A DNA stretch of 43,488 bases from CADCVW01 sp035644935 (GTDB taxonomy: Bacteria; Pseudomonadota; Alphaproteobacteria; Sphingomonadales; Sphingomonadaceae): assembly GCA_035644935.1 (NCBI GenBank), contig DASQNO010000078.1, positions 1-43,488 on the forward strand, read 5' to 3'. How positions within the stretch are numbered: position 1 is the stretch's first letter; every line of letters starts with the position of its first letter. Shown here piece after piece: positions 25,076 to 33,726 of this stretch. The translations under genes were made by a program, and so were the position numbers. The notes below the pieces were generated by a model. The model was not told the DNA's origin, searched no databases, and saw nothing but the letters and a program-made list of their open reading frames with translations.

Positions 25076-26350
25076 TTACCAGTTCCACATCGTGCCGTCC
25101 TCGAGTCGCGCGATCGGCAACTGTTTCGGCTCGTATGGGTAGCGGGCGGCAAGGGCTTCATCGATGTCCACGCCGTGCCCGGGCGACTCGCCCGAGTGCA
25201 GAAAGCCTTTGTCGAACCAGTAATCGTGGGGGAAGACCGCGTCGGTCTCGGGCGTGTGCCGCATATATTCCTGGATGCCGAAATTCGGGACCCAACTGGC
25301 AAAGTGCAGCGCTGTTCCCATGGTGACCGGCGATAGGTCGGTTGCTCCATGGCAGCCGGTTCGCACGTTCCAGAGCGACGCGAAGTCTGCAATCCGGCGA
25401 AGATGGGTGATCCCGCCCGCTCCCACCACCGTGGTGCGTATGTAATCGATCAGCTGATTCTGGATGAGGTCCTTCGCGTCCCAGATTGTGTTGAAGATTT
25501 CGCCGACCGCAAGCGGCGTCGTGGTGTGCTGGCGGATGAGGCGGAAGCTCTCCTGATTTTCGGCCGGCGTCAGATCCTCGAGCCAGAAGAGCCGGTGCGG
25601 CTCCAAGCTCTTGCCAAGTTGCGCAGCCTCGATCGGGGTCAGGCGATGGTGGCCGTCGTGCAGCAGATGAACGTCGAACCCATGCGCCTCCCTCAGCTTA
25701 TCGAAGACTTTAGGCATGAAATTGAGGTACTTGTGCGTGCACCAGATTGTTTCGGTAGGCAACGCCGCGTCGGCAGGTTCGTAGTAGAGGTCGCCGCGGC
25801 CGACACCGTAGGCGTGGTCCACACCAGGAACACCCGACTGCGCGCGCACCGCACGGTAGCCAAGCTCGATATAGCGTCCGACCGCCTCGACCGTCTCCTC
25901 AAGGTCCGCGCCATTGGCATGGCCATAGACCATGATGGCGTCGCGCGACTTGCCTCCCAGGAGATCGTAGAGCGGCGCACCCAAAGCCTTCGCCTTGATG
26001 TCCCAAAGCGCAACGTCGACCGCAGCGATGGCGCGCATCGTCACGGCGCCGCGCCGCCAGTATGCGCCCCTGTACAGATACTGCCACAGATCCTCGATCC
26101 GACGCGCGTCGCGGCCGATGAGCACCGGAATGACGTGCTCTTCCAGATAAGCCACAACCGCCTTCTCGCGGCCGTTCAGCGTCGCATCGCCGATGCCATA
26201 GACGCCCTGATCGGTTTCTATCTTGAGCGTTACGAAGTTGCGACCCGGGCACGTGACGATCACCCGGGCCGCCGTAATCTTGAGCGGCGGAAGTCCGATA
26301 GTGGCATCCCGAGCGCGTTCGAGCGCGGGTGAGCCCGCCAAACCTTGCAT
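25076..26350 (-). CDS. manD: D-mannonate dehydratase (enolase superfamily)
   Basis: A 424-residue enolase-superfamily enzyme that dehydrates D-mannonate to 2-keto-3-deoxy-D-gluconate. The core tracks ManD of Novosphingobium aromaticivorans with an offset of 22 residues. Metal ligands would be D232 (in HLLHDGHHR), E258 (FWLED) and E284 (AVGEIFN), with catalytic H234 and Tyr181 in VYGHANG. Other hallmarks are YGIGDATLNGREKAV and TGCHGATDLSPVTMG, and the end RLEDGTMWNW. The ATG at 26350 is chosen for its strong ribosome site (GAGGGGG, 7 bases before); it adds about 22 residues before the usual MKITAARV start. It replaces UxuA of E. coli in this pathway. It is divergent from gntR over 84 bases. 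Confidence 0.95.
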   Translation of the reverse strand: MQGLAGSPALERARDATIGLPPLKITAARVIVTCPGRNFVTLKIETDQGVYGIGDATLNGREKAVVAYLEEHVIPVLIGRDARRIEDLWQYLYRGAYWRRGAVTMRAIAAVDVALWDIKAKALGAPLYDLLGGKSRDAIMVYGHANGADLEETVEAVGRYIELGYRAVRAQSGVPGVDHAYGVGRGDLYYEPADAALPTETIWCTHKYLNFMPKVFDKLREAHGFDVHLLHDGHHRLTPIEAAQLGKSLEPHRLFWLEDLTPAENQESFRLIRQHTTTPLAVGEIFNTIWDAKDLIQNQLIDYIRTTVVGAGGITHLRRIADFASLWNVRTGCHGATDLSPVTMGTALHFASWVPNFGIQEYMRHTPETDAVFPHDYWFDKGFLHSGESPGHGVDIDEALAARYPYEPKQLPIARLEDGTMWNW

Positions 26351-26398
26351 GTGAAGTCCCCCTCCAACTCGCCTCCAACCTATGGCAAGGAAATCCTG

Positions 26399-26427
26399 TT
26401 GTCCAGATTGGTCAGACCAACTATAAG
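26399..26427 (+). promoter_or_regulatory. gntR promoter with perfect operator palindrome
   Basis: TTGTCC (26399-26404) and TATAAG (26422-26427) are spaced by 17 bases. Between them lies the perfect inverted repeat TTGGTC-A-GACCAA (26408-26420), typical in size and sequence of FadR-type GntR operators. The site sits between divergent manD and gntR, so one repressor could control both directions. The predicted transcription start falls at about 26434, at the gntR ATG (26435), which suggests a leaderless message. Confidence 0.7.
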
Positions 26428-26434
26428 GGCGTTC

Positions 26435-27190
26435 ATGAACAGCAGAAGTGACAGCGGACGGCTCTACGAACGTGTCGCGCAAGACCTTTCCCGGAAGATT
26501 GCGTGTGGCGCTTATCTGGTTGGGCAGCGGCTCCCGTCCGAGCGCGACTTGGCGTCAGCTTATGAGGTGTCTCGACCAACGGTGCGTGAAGCGGTGATCG
26601 CTCTGGAGCTGGATGGGCTCGTCGAGGTTCGCCAAGGCTCAGGCGTTTACGTGCTTGCAAAGCGCCCGAGAGGCGGCAAGGCTGGTGAAACCGACATCGG
26701 CCCCTTCGAACTCCTTGAGGCGCGCCGCGCCATCGAAGGCGAGGCCTGTGCACTCGCTGCGGCTCGCATCAGCGAGGAAGAGCTAGCAGAGTTGGCTTCC
26801 CTTGTGGCGGAAATGCAAGCCGAGAACGCGCGCGATGTCGTGATGAGCGAGGATGCGGATCGCCGCTTCCACCTGCTCATCGCAAAGGCTACGCAGAACA
26901 GCGGCATGCAGGCCGCAGTGCAGTTGTTGTGGGACGCGCGCGCACGCTCCCCGCAATCTCAATTGCTGAGCACCAAGGCCCATGCGGCGGGCGTGAAGCC
27001 GCGCATCGACGAGCACGCCGCGATCCTCGATGCACTTCGTTCCCGCAGCCCCGGCGGCGCGCGCCAAGCCATGCGGATCCATCTCACACGAGTCATCGAG
27101 TCCCTCCTAGAAGCAACAGAAACCCACGAGCTGGAGAAGGCCCGAGCCAGGGTCGAAGAGCATCGCAAGCGCTTCGTCGCGGCCGTATGA
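26435..27190 (+). CDS. GntR family (FadR/FCD) regulator of glucuronate genes
   Basis: A 251-residue FadR-subfamily regulator. The winged helix is at about residues 8-72 (LYERVAQDLSRKIACGAYLV, GQRLPSERDLASAYEVSRPT, then VREAVIALELDGLVEVRQGS). The rest is the all-helical FCD ligand domain (EDADRRFHLLIAKATQNS and a later HLTRVIESLLEA), whose Asp/His residues usually bind a metal and a sugar acid. The ATG at 26435 gives the family N-terminus MNSRSDSGRLYERVAQ. Position at the head of the uronate operon and divergent from manD matches UxuR/ExuR-type control. Its stop overlaps the uxaC start (ATGA). The likely inducer is an uronate or mannonate/fructuronate intermediate. Confidence 0.92.
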   Translation: MNSRSDSGRLYERVAQDLSRKIACGAYLVGQRLPSERDLASAYEVSRPTVREAVIALELDGLVEVRQGSGVYVLAKRPRGGKAGETDIGPFELLEARRAIEGEACALAAARISEEELAELASLVAEMQAENARDVVMSEDADRRFHLLIAKATQNSGMQAAVQLLWDARARSPQSQLLSTKAHAAGVKPRIDEHAAILDALRSRSPGGARQAMRIHLTRVIESLLEATETHELEKARARVEEHRKRFVAAV

Positions 27191-28608
27191 CTACATCCGC
27201 TCTGCGGCTCGATCCGGACAGGCTATTTCCCCCCGACCCGCGCACACGCAGCATCGCGCGCACTTTCTACGAGACGGTGAAGGACCTACCGATTGTCAGC
27301 CCGCACGGTCATACCGACCCGGCGTGGTTTGCGGCGGACGAAGCGTTCGCTGATCCGGCGGCGCTTCTGATCACGCCAGACCATTACGTTCTTCGCATGC
27401 TCTACAGCCAGGGCGTACCGCTGGAGAGTCTGGGCGTGCAGCCGCGCAACGGCGAGTCCGCCGAGGAGGACCCACGAGCGATCTGGCGGCGCTTTGCCAG
27501 CAGCTATCACCTGTTCCGCGGCACGCCTTCCCGCCTGTGGCATGACTGGATCTACTCCGAGGTGTTCGGCCTCGCAGTCCGCCTGACGGAGCAGACCGCG
27601 GACCTCTACTTTGACACGATCGCCCAAGCACTAAGCACCGACGCGTTCCGGCCCCGCGCGCTGTTCGAACGGTACAATATCGAGGTCATTGCCACGACGG
27701 AGTCCCCGCTCGACCGTCTTGAACATCACGCGGCGATCCGTCGGTCAGGTTGGAAGGGTCGTGTTGTCACGGCCTTCCGCCCCGACCCGGTGGTCGATCC
27801 GGAGTACGAAGGGTTTCTACAGAACCTCAAGCTGCTGGGTGAGCTCACCGGGCGAGATGCATTCACCTACGCAGGCTACCTCGACGCACTTCGCGACAGA
27901 CGTGCCTTCTTCAAGGCGCTGGGCGCCACCTCGACCGACCACGGTCATCCTACCGCGATGACCGCTGACTTGTCACAGGAAACCCGCGAGGCGCTATTTA
28001 CGCGCGTCACGGACGGTACACCTGTCTCAGGAGCGGACGCCGAGCTCTTCCGGGCGCATATGCTCACTGTCATGGCGGGCATGAGCCTCGACGACGGGCT
28101 CGTCATGCAAATCCATCCGGGTTCATCCCGCAACCACAATGCGCAAGTGTTCGCACGCTTCGGCCGGGACAAGGGCGCCGACATCCCGACGCGCACGGAT
28201 TTCGTGCACGCGTTAAAGCCCCTGCTCGACCGTTACGGCAACGAGCGCGAACTGACGATCATCCTCTTCACGCTCGACGAGAGCGCGTATTCGCGCGAGC
28301 TCGCGCCGCTCGCCGGTCACTATCCCTGCCTGAAGCTGGGCCCCGCCTGGTGGTTCCACGACAGCCCCGAAGGCATGCGTCGCTTTCGTGAGATGACCAC
28401 CGAAACGGCAGGCTTCTACAACACGGTCGGCTTCAACGACGACACGCGGGCCTTCCTGTCCATCCCGGCTCGCCACGACGTCGCCCGGCGCATCGACTGC
28501 GCCTTCCTCGCGCGGCTCGTCGCCGAAGGCCGGCTCCAGGTCGATGAGGCAGCCGAGTTGGCGCATGACCTCACATATCGGCTGGTCAAGGATGCCTACA
28601 GGTTATGA
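27187..28608 (+). CDS. uxaC: Uronate isomerase
   Basis: A 473-residue uronate isomerase of the amidohydrolase superfamily, converting D-glucuronate to D-fructuronate (and galacturonate to tagaturonate). Hallmarks are the metal-binding H40-x-H42 in IVSPHGHTDP, FRGTPSRLWHDWIYSEVFG, ATTESPLDRLEHH, MQIHPGSSRNHN and the late GPAWWFHDSPEGMRRF, ending in a region with SIPARHDVARRIDC. Length matches UxaC. The ATG at 27187 overlaps the gntR stop. It is the entry enzyme of the pathway encoded here. Confidence 0.97.
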   Translation: MTTSALRLDPDRLFPPDPRTRSIARTFYETVKDLPIVSPHGHTDPAWFAADEAFADPAALLITPDHYVLRMLYSQGVPLESLGVQPRNGESAEEDPRAIWRRFASSYHLFRGTPSRLWHDWIYSEVFGLAVRLTEQTADLYFDTIAQALSTDAFRPRALFERYNIEVIATTESPLDRLEHHAAIRRSGWKGRVVTAFRPDPVVDPEYEGFLQNLKLLGELTGRDAFTYAGYLDALRDRRAFFKALGATSTDHGHPTAMTADLSQETREALFTRVTDGTPVSGADAELFRAHMLTVMAGMSLDDGLVMQIHPGSSRNHNAQVFARFGRDKGADIPTRTDFVHALKPLLDRYGNERELTIILFTLDESAYSRELAPLAGHYPCLKLGPAWWFHDSPEGMRRFREMTTETAGFYNTVGFNDDTRAFLSIPARHDVARRIDCAFLARLVAEGRLQVDEAAELAHDLTYRLVKDAYRL

Positions 28609-29609
28609 TCCGAAGTGGGGGGCTCACGCGCAGGCAGGTAACGCAAAGCTTTCTCGGCGGCGCCGCGCTTTCCCTCGCCGGCTGCACGCGAAGCATTGGC
28701 GAACGCCCGTTGCGTGCCGCCGACACCCACCCGTTCGACTACCCAACCGTCGCCGCCGTCGCGCACATGGGTCAGTTGCTCGACGATCGCTCCGGCGGAC
28801 GCCTGCGCATACGCAGCTACCCCGGCGGTCAGCTCGGTGAAGAAAAGGACACACTGGAGATCACGATCTTCGGCGGGCTCGACATCAACCGGGTAAACCT
28901 CGCGCCGCTGAACCCGATTGCGCCCGAGACTATCGTACCCAACCTACCCTTCCTGTTCCGCTCGACCGAGCACATGCACCGCGCAATGGACGGCCCGCCG
29001 GGCCAGCGCATCCTCGCGAGCCTTGAGCCGCACGGCCTCGTCGGGCTATGCTTCTACGACTCCGGCGCGCGCTCCTTCTATTCTACGCGGCGCCCGATCC
29101 GGACGCCGGAGGATCTGCGCGGCCTCAAGATCCGCGTCCAGAACTCCGACGTCTTCGTAGCCATGGTCGAAGCGCTCGGTGCCGACGCTACGCCGATGAG
29201 CTACGGTGAGGTCTACCAGTCGTTGATACAGGGCGTCGTCAGCGGCGCGGAGAACAACTGGCCCGCGTATGAGGACAGTCGCCATCATGAAGCGGCGAAG
29301 TTCTACAGTCTGACCCGGCACGTCATGGCGCCCGAGGTGCTCGTCGTCTCGGCACGCACCTGGAACAAGCTTCCTGAGCCGGATCGCGCGTTGCTGCGCG
29401 CTGCTGCGCGCGAGTCGGTGCCTGTGATGCGCAAGCTGTGGGAGCGCCGCGAGGCGGAAGCACGAGCGCTGCTCGCGCGCGAAGGGGTGCAGGTCAACGA
29501 GATAACCGACCGCCGCGCCTTCGAGCACGCCGTTCAGCCGGTCTGGGAGCAGTTCGTAAGAACCCCCGAGCAGCGCGCGATCGTCAACCAGATACGGGCG
29601 CTCGCCTGA
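28605..29609 (+). CDS. dctP: TRAP transporter substrate-binding lipoprotein (DctP)
   Basis: A 334-residue DctP-type periplasmic binding protein, most likely for glucuronate or a related sugar acid. The fold markers are GGQLGEEKDTLEITIFGGLD, RPIRTPEDLRGLKIRVQNS (the carboxylate-binding Arg is in this kind of segment) and MSYGEVYQSLIQGVVSGAEN. The leader is unusual: LTRRQVTQSFLGGAALSLAGC combines a twin-arginine motif with a lipobox, so the protein may be a Tat-exported lipoprotein rather than a free periplasmic one. The ATG overlaps the uxaC stop and the stop overlaps dctQ. Confidence 0.94.
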   Translation: MIRSGGLTRRQVTQSFLGGAALSLAGCTRSIGERPLRAADTHPFDYPTVAAVAHMGQLLDDRSGGRLRIRSYPGGQLGEEKDTLEITIFGGLDINRVNLAPLNPIAPETIVPNLPFLFRSTEHMHRAMDGPPGQRILASLEPHGLVGLCFYDSGARSFYSTRRPIRTPEDLRGLKIRVQNSDVFVAMVEALGADATPMSYGEVYQSLIQGVVSGAENNWPAYEDSRHHEAAKFYSLTRHVMAPEVLVVSARTWNKLPEPDRALLRAAARESVPVMRKLWERREAEARALLAREGVQVNEITDRRAFEHAVQPVWEQFVRTPEQRAIVNQIRALA

Positions 29610-30106
29610 TGCTGAACGCCCTGGGCGCGGTGTCGCGCTGGATCAGTCGGCTTAGCCTCGGGTTCGCCGCACTCGGGTTGATCCTGATGGTGGGCATCAT
29701 CACCTGGCAGGTGTTCGCTCGATACGGACTTCAGGCATCTCCCGCATGGTCCGAGCAGGCCGCGCTGGCGATCATGCTTTGGTATGTGCTCATTGCAGCT
29801 GCAGTGGGCGTGCGGGAGCGGTTCCACATCGCGCTCACGAGCGTGTTCGAACTTCTCCCAGGCGGCTGGGCGCGCTTCGGGCGGATGATCTCGCTTGTGA
29901 GCGTGCTCGCATTCGGCCTCGCCGCCGCTCTCTGGGGCGGTGAGCTTGTGGCACGCACTTGGGCGCACGACGTGCCGACGCTCGGCGTGCCCCGTGGCTT
30001 CGTGTACCTGCCGCTACCGCTCTCAGGAGCTCTCGTCGCGTTTTTCGCCATTGAGCACCTCCTTGCCGAGGCGCAGTCCAAGAAGGTCGAGCCGCTATGG
30101 GACTAA
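29609..30106 (+). CDS. dctQ: TRAP transporter small membrane subunit (DctQ)
   Basis: A 165-residue four-helix membrane protein, the small subunit of a tripartite ATP-independent periplasmic transporter. The ATG at 29609 overlaps the dctP stop (TGATG). Helices lie at about residues 16-36 (LGFAALGLILMVGIITWQVF), 46-66 (AWSEQAALAIMLWYVLIAAA), 85-110 and 130-150. VFARYGLQASPAWSEQ is the family signature. The two-gene membrane part dctQ-dctM overlaps by 10 bases. Confidence 0.94.
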   Translation: MLNALGAVSRWISRLSLGFAALGLILMVGIITWQVFARYGLQASPAWSEQAALAIMLWYVLIAAAVGVRERFHIALTSVFELLPGGWARFGRMISLVSVLAFGLAAALWGGELVARTWAHDVPTLGVPRGFVYLPLPLSGALVAFFAIEHLLAEAQSKKVEPLWD

Positions 30107-31380
30107 CAGTCCTTCTCGGCCTCTTATTCCTGCTCATGGCGATTGGCGTGCCAGTTGCCTTTGCGCTTGGGCTCGCTTCCCTTGCCACCTGTCTGGTCAT
30201 GGACGTGCCGCCGGTGGTCGCATTTCAGCAAATGGCCGCGGGCATGAGCGCTTTCTCGCTGATGGCCATACCCTTTTTCATCTTCGCAGGCGACCTTATG
30301 GCCCGGGCCGGCATCGCGGAACGGCTCGCCCGTCTGGCGAGCGCGGGGCTGGGCGGCGTTCGCGGCGGCCTGGGGCCAGTCAGCGTCGGTGCCACGATGC
30401 TATTCTGCAGTTTGTCCGGCTCGGCGGTCGCAAGCGTCTCCGCCATGGGTTCGACCCTTGTCCCGCTGATGAAGCGCGAAGGCTATGACGCCGACTATGC
30501 TGTGAACGTCACCACGTCGGCCGCGGTACTCGGCGTCCTGATGCCGCCGTCGCACAACATGATCATCTACGCGGCCGCAACAGGCGGTATCGCCGTTTCG
30601 GTCGCAGATCTGTTCATGGCGGGGATCGTGCCTGGCGTGCTGACCGCGATGGCCCTGATGGTAACGGCCTGGATCGTTGCGGTTCGGCGTGGCTATCCAG
30701 CCGGCGTGTTTCCCGGCTGGCGCGCCTTCGGTCGCGCGCTCGTCATGGCCCTTCCCGGCCTATTCACCGCCGTCATAATCGTCGTCGGCGTGTTCGGCGG
30801 CATCTTCACGCCGACCGAGTCGAGCGCAATTGCAGTCGTCTACACCGCGATCGTCGCGGCGGCCATTTACCGCACACTAGGCTGGCGGGACTTCGCACGC
30901 GCTGCGATGGCGGCGGTCAAGACGACTGCGATGATCCTTCTCATCATTGGCACCGCCGGCGCGTTCGGCTGGCTGCTCGCGCTCAACGAGGCGCCCGCTA
31001 AGCTCGCCGAGCTTATGGCGCTCGTCAGCGACGATCCAATCGCAACGTTGCTGATGATAAACATCATCCTGCTCGTGCTCGGCACCTTCATGGACATGGC
31101 GCCACTCGTGATCATCACAACGCCGATCTTCCTGCCGATCGCCATGAGCGCGGGCATGAGCCCGGTTCAGTTCGGCGTCGTGATGATGCTAAACCAAGGC
31201 ATCGGCCTAATCACACCGCCGGTCGGAACCGTCCAGTTCGTCGGCTGCGCGATCGGCGGCATCCCAGTCGAAAAGGCCATGAAAACTATTTGGCCCTTCT
31301 ACGGTGCACTGTTTCTCGCGCTTCTCGCCGTAACCTATGTGCCCGCCGTTACATTATGGCTGCCGGAGGCGCTGCGATGA
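30097..31380 (+). CDS. dctM: TRAP transporter large permease (DctM)
   Basis: The 427-residue large subunit forms the ion-coupled substrate path of the TRAP system. Twelve or so hydrophobic helices are visible. Signatures include VPVAFALGLASLATCL, MAIPFFIFAGDLMARAGIAE, GATMLFCSLSGSAVASVSAM, GVLMPPSHNMIIYA, FTPTESSAIAVVYTA and GLITPPVGTVQFVG, all characteristic of DctM. With DctP and DctQ it should import glucuronate using the sodium gradient. Stop and uxuB start overlap (ATGA), so transport and catabolism are translated together. Confidence 0.96.
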   Translation: MGLTVLLGLLFLLMAIGVPVAFALGLASLATCLVMDVPPVVAFQQMAAGMSAFSLMAIPFFIFAGDLMARAGIAERLARLASAGLGGVRGGLGPVSVGATMLFCSLSGSAVASVSAMGSTLVPLMKREGYDADYAVNVTTSAAVLGVLMPPSHNMIIYAAATGGIAVSVADLFMAGIVPGVLTAMALMVTAWIVAVRRGYPAGVFPGWRAFGRALVMALPGLFTAVIIVVGVFGGIFTPTESSAIAVVYTAIVAAAIYRTLGWRDFARAAMAAVKTTAMILLIIGTAGAFGWLLALNEAPAKLAELMALVSDDPIATLLMINIILLVLGTFMDMAPLVIITTPIFLPIAMSAGMSPVQFGVVMMLNQGIGLITPPVGTVQFVGCAIGGIPVEKAMKTIWPFYGALFLALLAVTYVPAVTLWLPEALR

Positions 31381-32864
31381 GCTTCGCTCGCTTGTCCGGC
31401 GCGACGCTCGACCGGCTGCCGCCTGGCGTGGTGCGACCGCGCTACGACCGTAGCGTGCTACGCACCGGCGTGGTTCATCTCGGCATCGGCGCATTCCACC
31501 GCGCGCATCAGGCAACGTATTTCGACGATCTTATCGGGCTTGGCGACCCTCGTTGGGGCGTGCTCGGCGCATCGCTGCGCTCGCGCCGCGTGCGTGACGC
31601 GCTCGCGCCGCAGGACGGGCTCTACACGCTTGTCGAGCGCTCAGGCCCCGATGAGCAGCTGCGCATCGTCGGCGCGGTGCGGAGCGCTCTGGTCGCCCCC
31701 GAGAACCCCGCGCGGCTAGTCCAAGCCATGGCTGACCCAGATGTGCATCTCGTCACGCTGAGTGTCACCGAAAAGGGCTACAAACTTGATCCCGCGGGCG
31801 GCGCACTGCTCCTCGGTGACCATGACATAGCGGCAGACCTGAGCGAACGGCAGGCGCCGCGCACCGCCATAGGGTTCCTCGTCGCTTCTCTAGCAGCGCG
31901 GCGCGCACGTGGTCTTATGCCGTTCACCGTGCTCTCCTGCGACAATCTACCAAATAACGGAGCGCGCGTGCGCGCCGCCGTGCTTGCCTTCGCCGCGACC
32001 GTCGATCCATCCTTGCGTGATTGGATCGATGGCTGCGGCGCTTTTCCGAGCACCATGGTCGATCGGATCGTCCCGGCCACAACCGACGCCGACCGTAATC
32101 GGCTTGCCGCGACGCTCGGAGTCGAGGATCGCGGCATGGTTAAGACGGAGCCGTTCACCCAGTGGGTGGTAGAGGATTGGTTCGCCGGCGAGCGCCCCCC
32201 CTTGGAACAGGTTGGCGTTCAGATGACCGGCGACGTGCGTCCTTGGGAGGAGGCCAAACTGCGCCTTCTGAACGGAGCACACTCGGCAATCGCCTATCTT
32301 GGTGCTTTGTCGGGCGCCGAGTTCGTCCACGAGGCAGTCGCGTTTGCCGATCTTAAGCGCTACGTCGAGCGCCTCTGGGACGAGGCGCAGACCACAATCG
32401 CTCCGTCGCCATCGCTCGACCTTGCGGTCTACCGGACCGAACTGATGGCGCGCTTTACCAACAGCGCGCTCGCACATAGCACCCGGCAGATCGCAATGGA
32501 CGGCTCGCAAAAGATTCCGCAGCGCCTGCTTGCGCCCATCGCCGATCGTCTGCGGCAGGGCGCATCGATTGACGCGCTTGCGCTTGCCGTCGCTGCCTGG
32601 ATGCTCTGGCAGAGGGGCGTGGACGAGGGCGGCTCCCCTTATGTCGTTGATGATCCCTTGGCCCCAGCTACGCGTGCGGCTTGGAAGGCAGGCGGCATCG
32701 GCAATGTTGTCGACCGCATGTTGATGCTCACGCAGGTCTTCCCGCCGGATCTGTCGACGAACGCCGTTTTCCGCACAACGATTGCTCGTCAGCTCGACCG
32801 CCTGATGGCTCATGGAGCCAAGGCGGCACTTAGCGACATCGCTCGACAGCGCGCGTTGGCATGA
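31377..32864 (+). CDS. uxuB: D-mannonate oxidoreductase (fructuronate reductase)
   Basis: A 495-residue polyol-specific long-chain dehydrogenase reducing D-fructuronate to D-mannonate with NADH. The Rossmann start reads VVHLGIGAFHRAHQATYFDD, a hallmark of the mannitol dehydrogenase family. The catalytic set is K294, N299 and H302 in EAKLRLLNGAHSAIAYLG. DNLPNNG and KTEPFTQWVVED are further family segments. Tagaturonate reductase or mannitol dehydrogenase are alternatives by sequence, but uxaC and manD in the same island make fructuronate the sensible substrate. It is coupled on both sides by ATGA overlaps. Confidence 0.93.
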   Translation: MSFARLSGATLDRLPPGVVRPRYDRSVLRTGVVHLGIGAFHRAHQATYFDDLIGLGDPRWGVLGASLRSRRVRDALAPQDGLYTLVERSGPDEQLRIVGAVRSALVAPENPARLVQAMADPDVHLVTLSVTEKGYKLDPAGGALLLGDHDIAADLSERQAPRTAIGFLVASLAARRARGLMPFTVLSCDNLPNNGARVRAAVLAFAATVDPSLRDWIDGCGAFPSTMVDRIVPATTDADRNRLAATLGVEDRGMVKTEPFTQWVVEDWFAGERPPLEQVGVQMTGDVRPWEEAKLRLLNGAHSAIAYLGALSGAEFVHEAVAFADLKRYVERLWDEAQTTIAPSPSLDLAVYRTELMARFTNSALAHSTRQIAMDGSQKIPQRLLAPIADRLRQGASIDALALAVAAWMLWQRGVDEGGSPYVVDDPLAPATRAAWKAGGIGNVVDRMLMLTQVFPPDLSTNAVFRTTIARQLDRLMAHGAKAALSDIARQRALA

Positions 32865-33103
32865 CGTCCTGCTCGTCCCTTCTGCTGTTCGGGGCGATGG
32901 GCAACCTGTGGAAGCATATGTTCCTGCCCCCGCCGTTCGGCGTCGACTTTTATAGCCTGCTCATCGGCAGCCTCGGCGTCGCTGCGGCCCCGCGCAGCAG
33001 CAACGACCATTCGGGATCTCGCTCGGTCGTGGACGAGGCGCTCGACAGCTTGCTCGGCCGCCCCGATGCGGCGGTCGCCCCGGCGGAGGGACGCAAGGTG
33101 TGA
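32861..33103 (+). CDS. Short remnant resembling glucose-6-phosphate dehydrogenase N-terminus
   Basis: An 80-residue open frame that keeps perfect coupling: ATGA overlap with uxuB before and GTGTGA overlap with eda after. The first half, SSLLLFGAMGNLWKHMFLPP, follows the G6PD opening (LLLFGATGDLxxRMLLPSLY), and SLGVAAAPRSSNDHSG follows its RIVGTARSxxD segment. The nucleotide loop is damaged: GATGDL has become GAMGNL. Everything after about residue 60 of the ~490-residue enzyme is missing. It probably descends from a zwf gene lost by internal deletion in a former zwf-eda operon. Whether the peptide has a role or only serves translational coupling is unknown. Confidence 0.55.
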   Translation: MTSCSSLLLFGAMGNLWKHMFLPPPFGVDFYSLLIGSLGVAAAPRSSNDHSGSRSVVDEALDSLLGRPDAAVAPAEGRKV

Positions 33104-33726
33104 ACATCGAACACGTGATGCGCCTTGCCCCCGTCGTGCCGGTGCTTGTCATCGACGATGCGACGTTAGCCCGTCCCTTGGCTGAGGCCTTGGTGGCGGG
33201 GGGCGTTTTCGCCATCGAGGTCACGCTCCGCACGCCTGCCGCGCTCGATGTCATCCGCGAGATGACTGCCGTCGAGGGTGCGGTAGTGGGTGCGGGCACC
33301 GTTCTGAACGAAGTGCAACTCGACGCTGCACTCGCGGCTGGCGCCCGGTTCATCGTATCGCCGGGCTTGACCGAGAGGCTCGTCCGCGCCGCGGCCGAAC
33401 GCGGTACGGCTTTCCTGCCCGGCGTGGCGAACGCGTCCGATATAATGCGCGGCCTTAATCTCGGGCTCTTCCGCTTCAAGTTCTTCCCGGCGGAGGCCAG
33501 CGGCGGGGTGCCAGCGCTCAAGGCGCTGTCCGCGCCGTTCACCGACGCGCGCTTCTGCCCAACGGGCGGCGTGACGATGGCCAATGCGCCGGCTTATCTC
33601 CGACTGCCTAGCACACTCTGCGTAGGGGGAAGCTGGATCGTGCGCGACGATACGCTGCGCGCGCGCGATTGGCCCCGCATCAGCGAGCTGGCGCGTCAAG
33701 CAGCATCACTGCAGGTCACGTCGTGA
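33100..33726 (+). CDS. eda: KDPG aldolase
   Basis: A 208-residue class I aldolase that splits 2-keto-3-deoxy-6-phosphogluconate into pyruvate and glyceraldehyde 3-phosphate. Marks are PVVPVLVIDD, E40 in AIEVTLRTPAAL (general base), VGAGTVLN, FIVSPGL, FLPGVANASDI and the Schiff-base K127 in FRFKFFPAEASGG, then CPTGGV and CVGGSWIV. Size is standard. The GTG at 33100 overlaps the preceding stop, and the end overlaps kdgK (GTGA). It completes the pathway. Confidence 0.96.
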   Translation: MNIEHVMRLAPVVPVLVIDDATLARPLAEALVAGGVFAIEVTLRTPAALDVIREMTAVEGAVVGAGTVLNEVQLDAALAAGARFIVSPGLTERLVRAAAERGTAFLPGVANASDIMRGLNLGLFRFKFFPAEASGGVPALKALSAPFTDARFCPTGGVTMANAPAYLRLPSTLCVGGSWIVRDDTLRARDWPRISELARQAASLQVTS

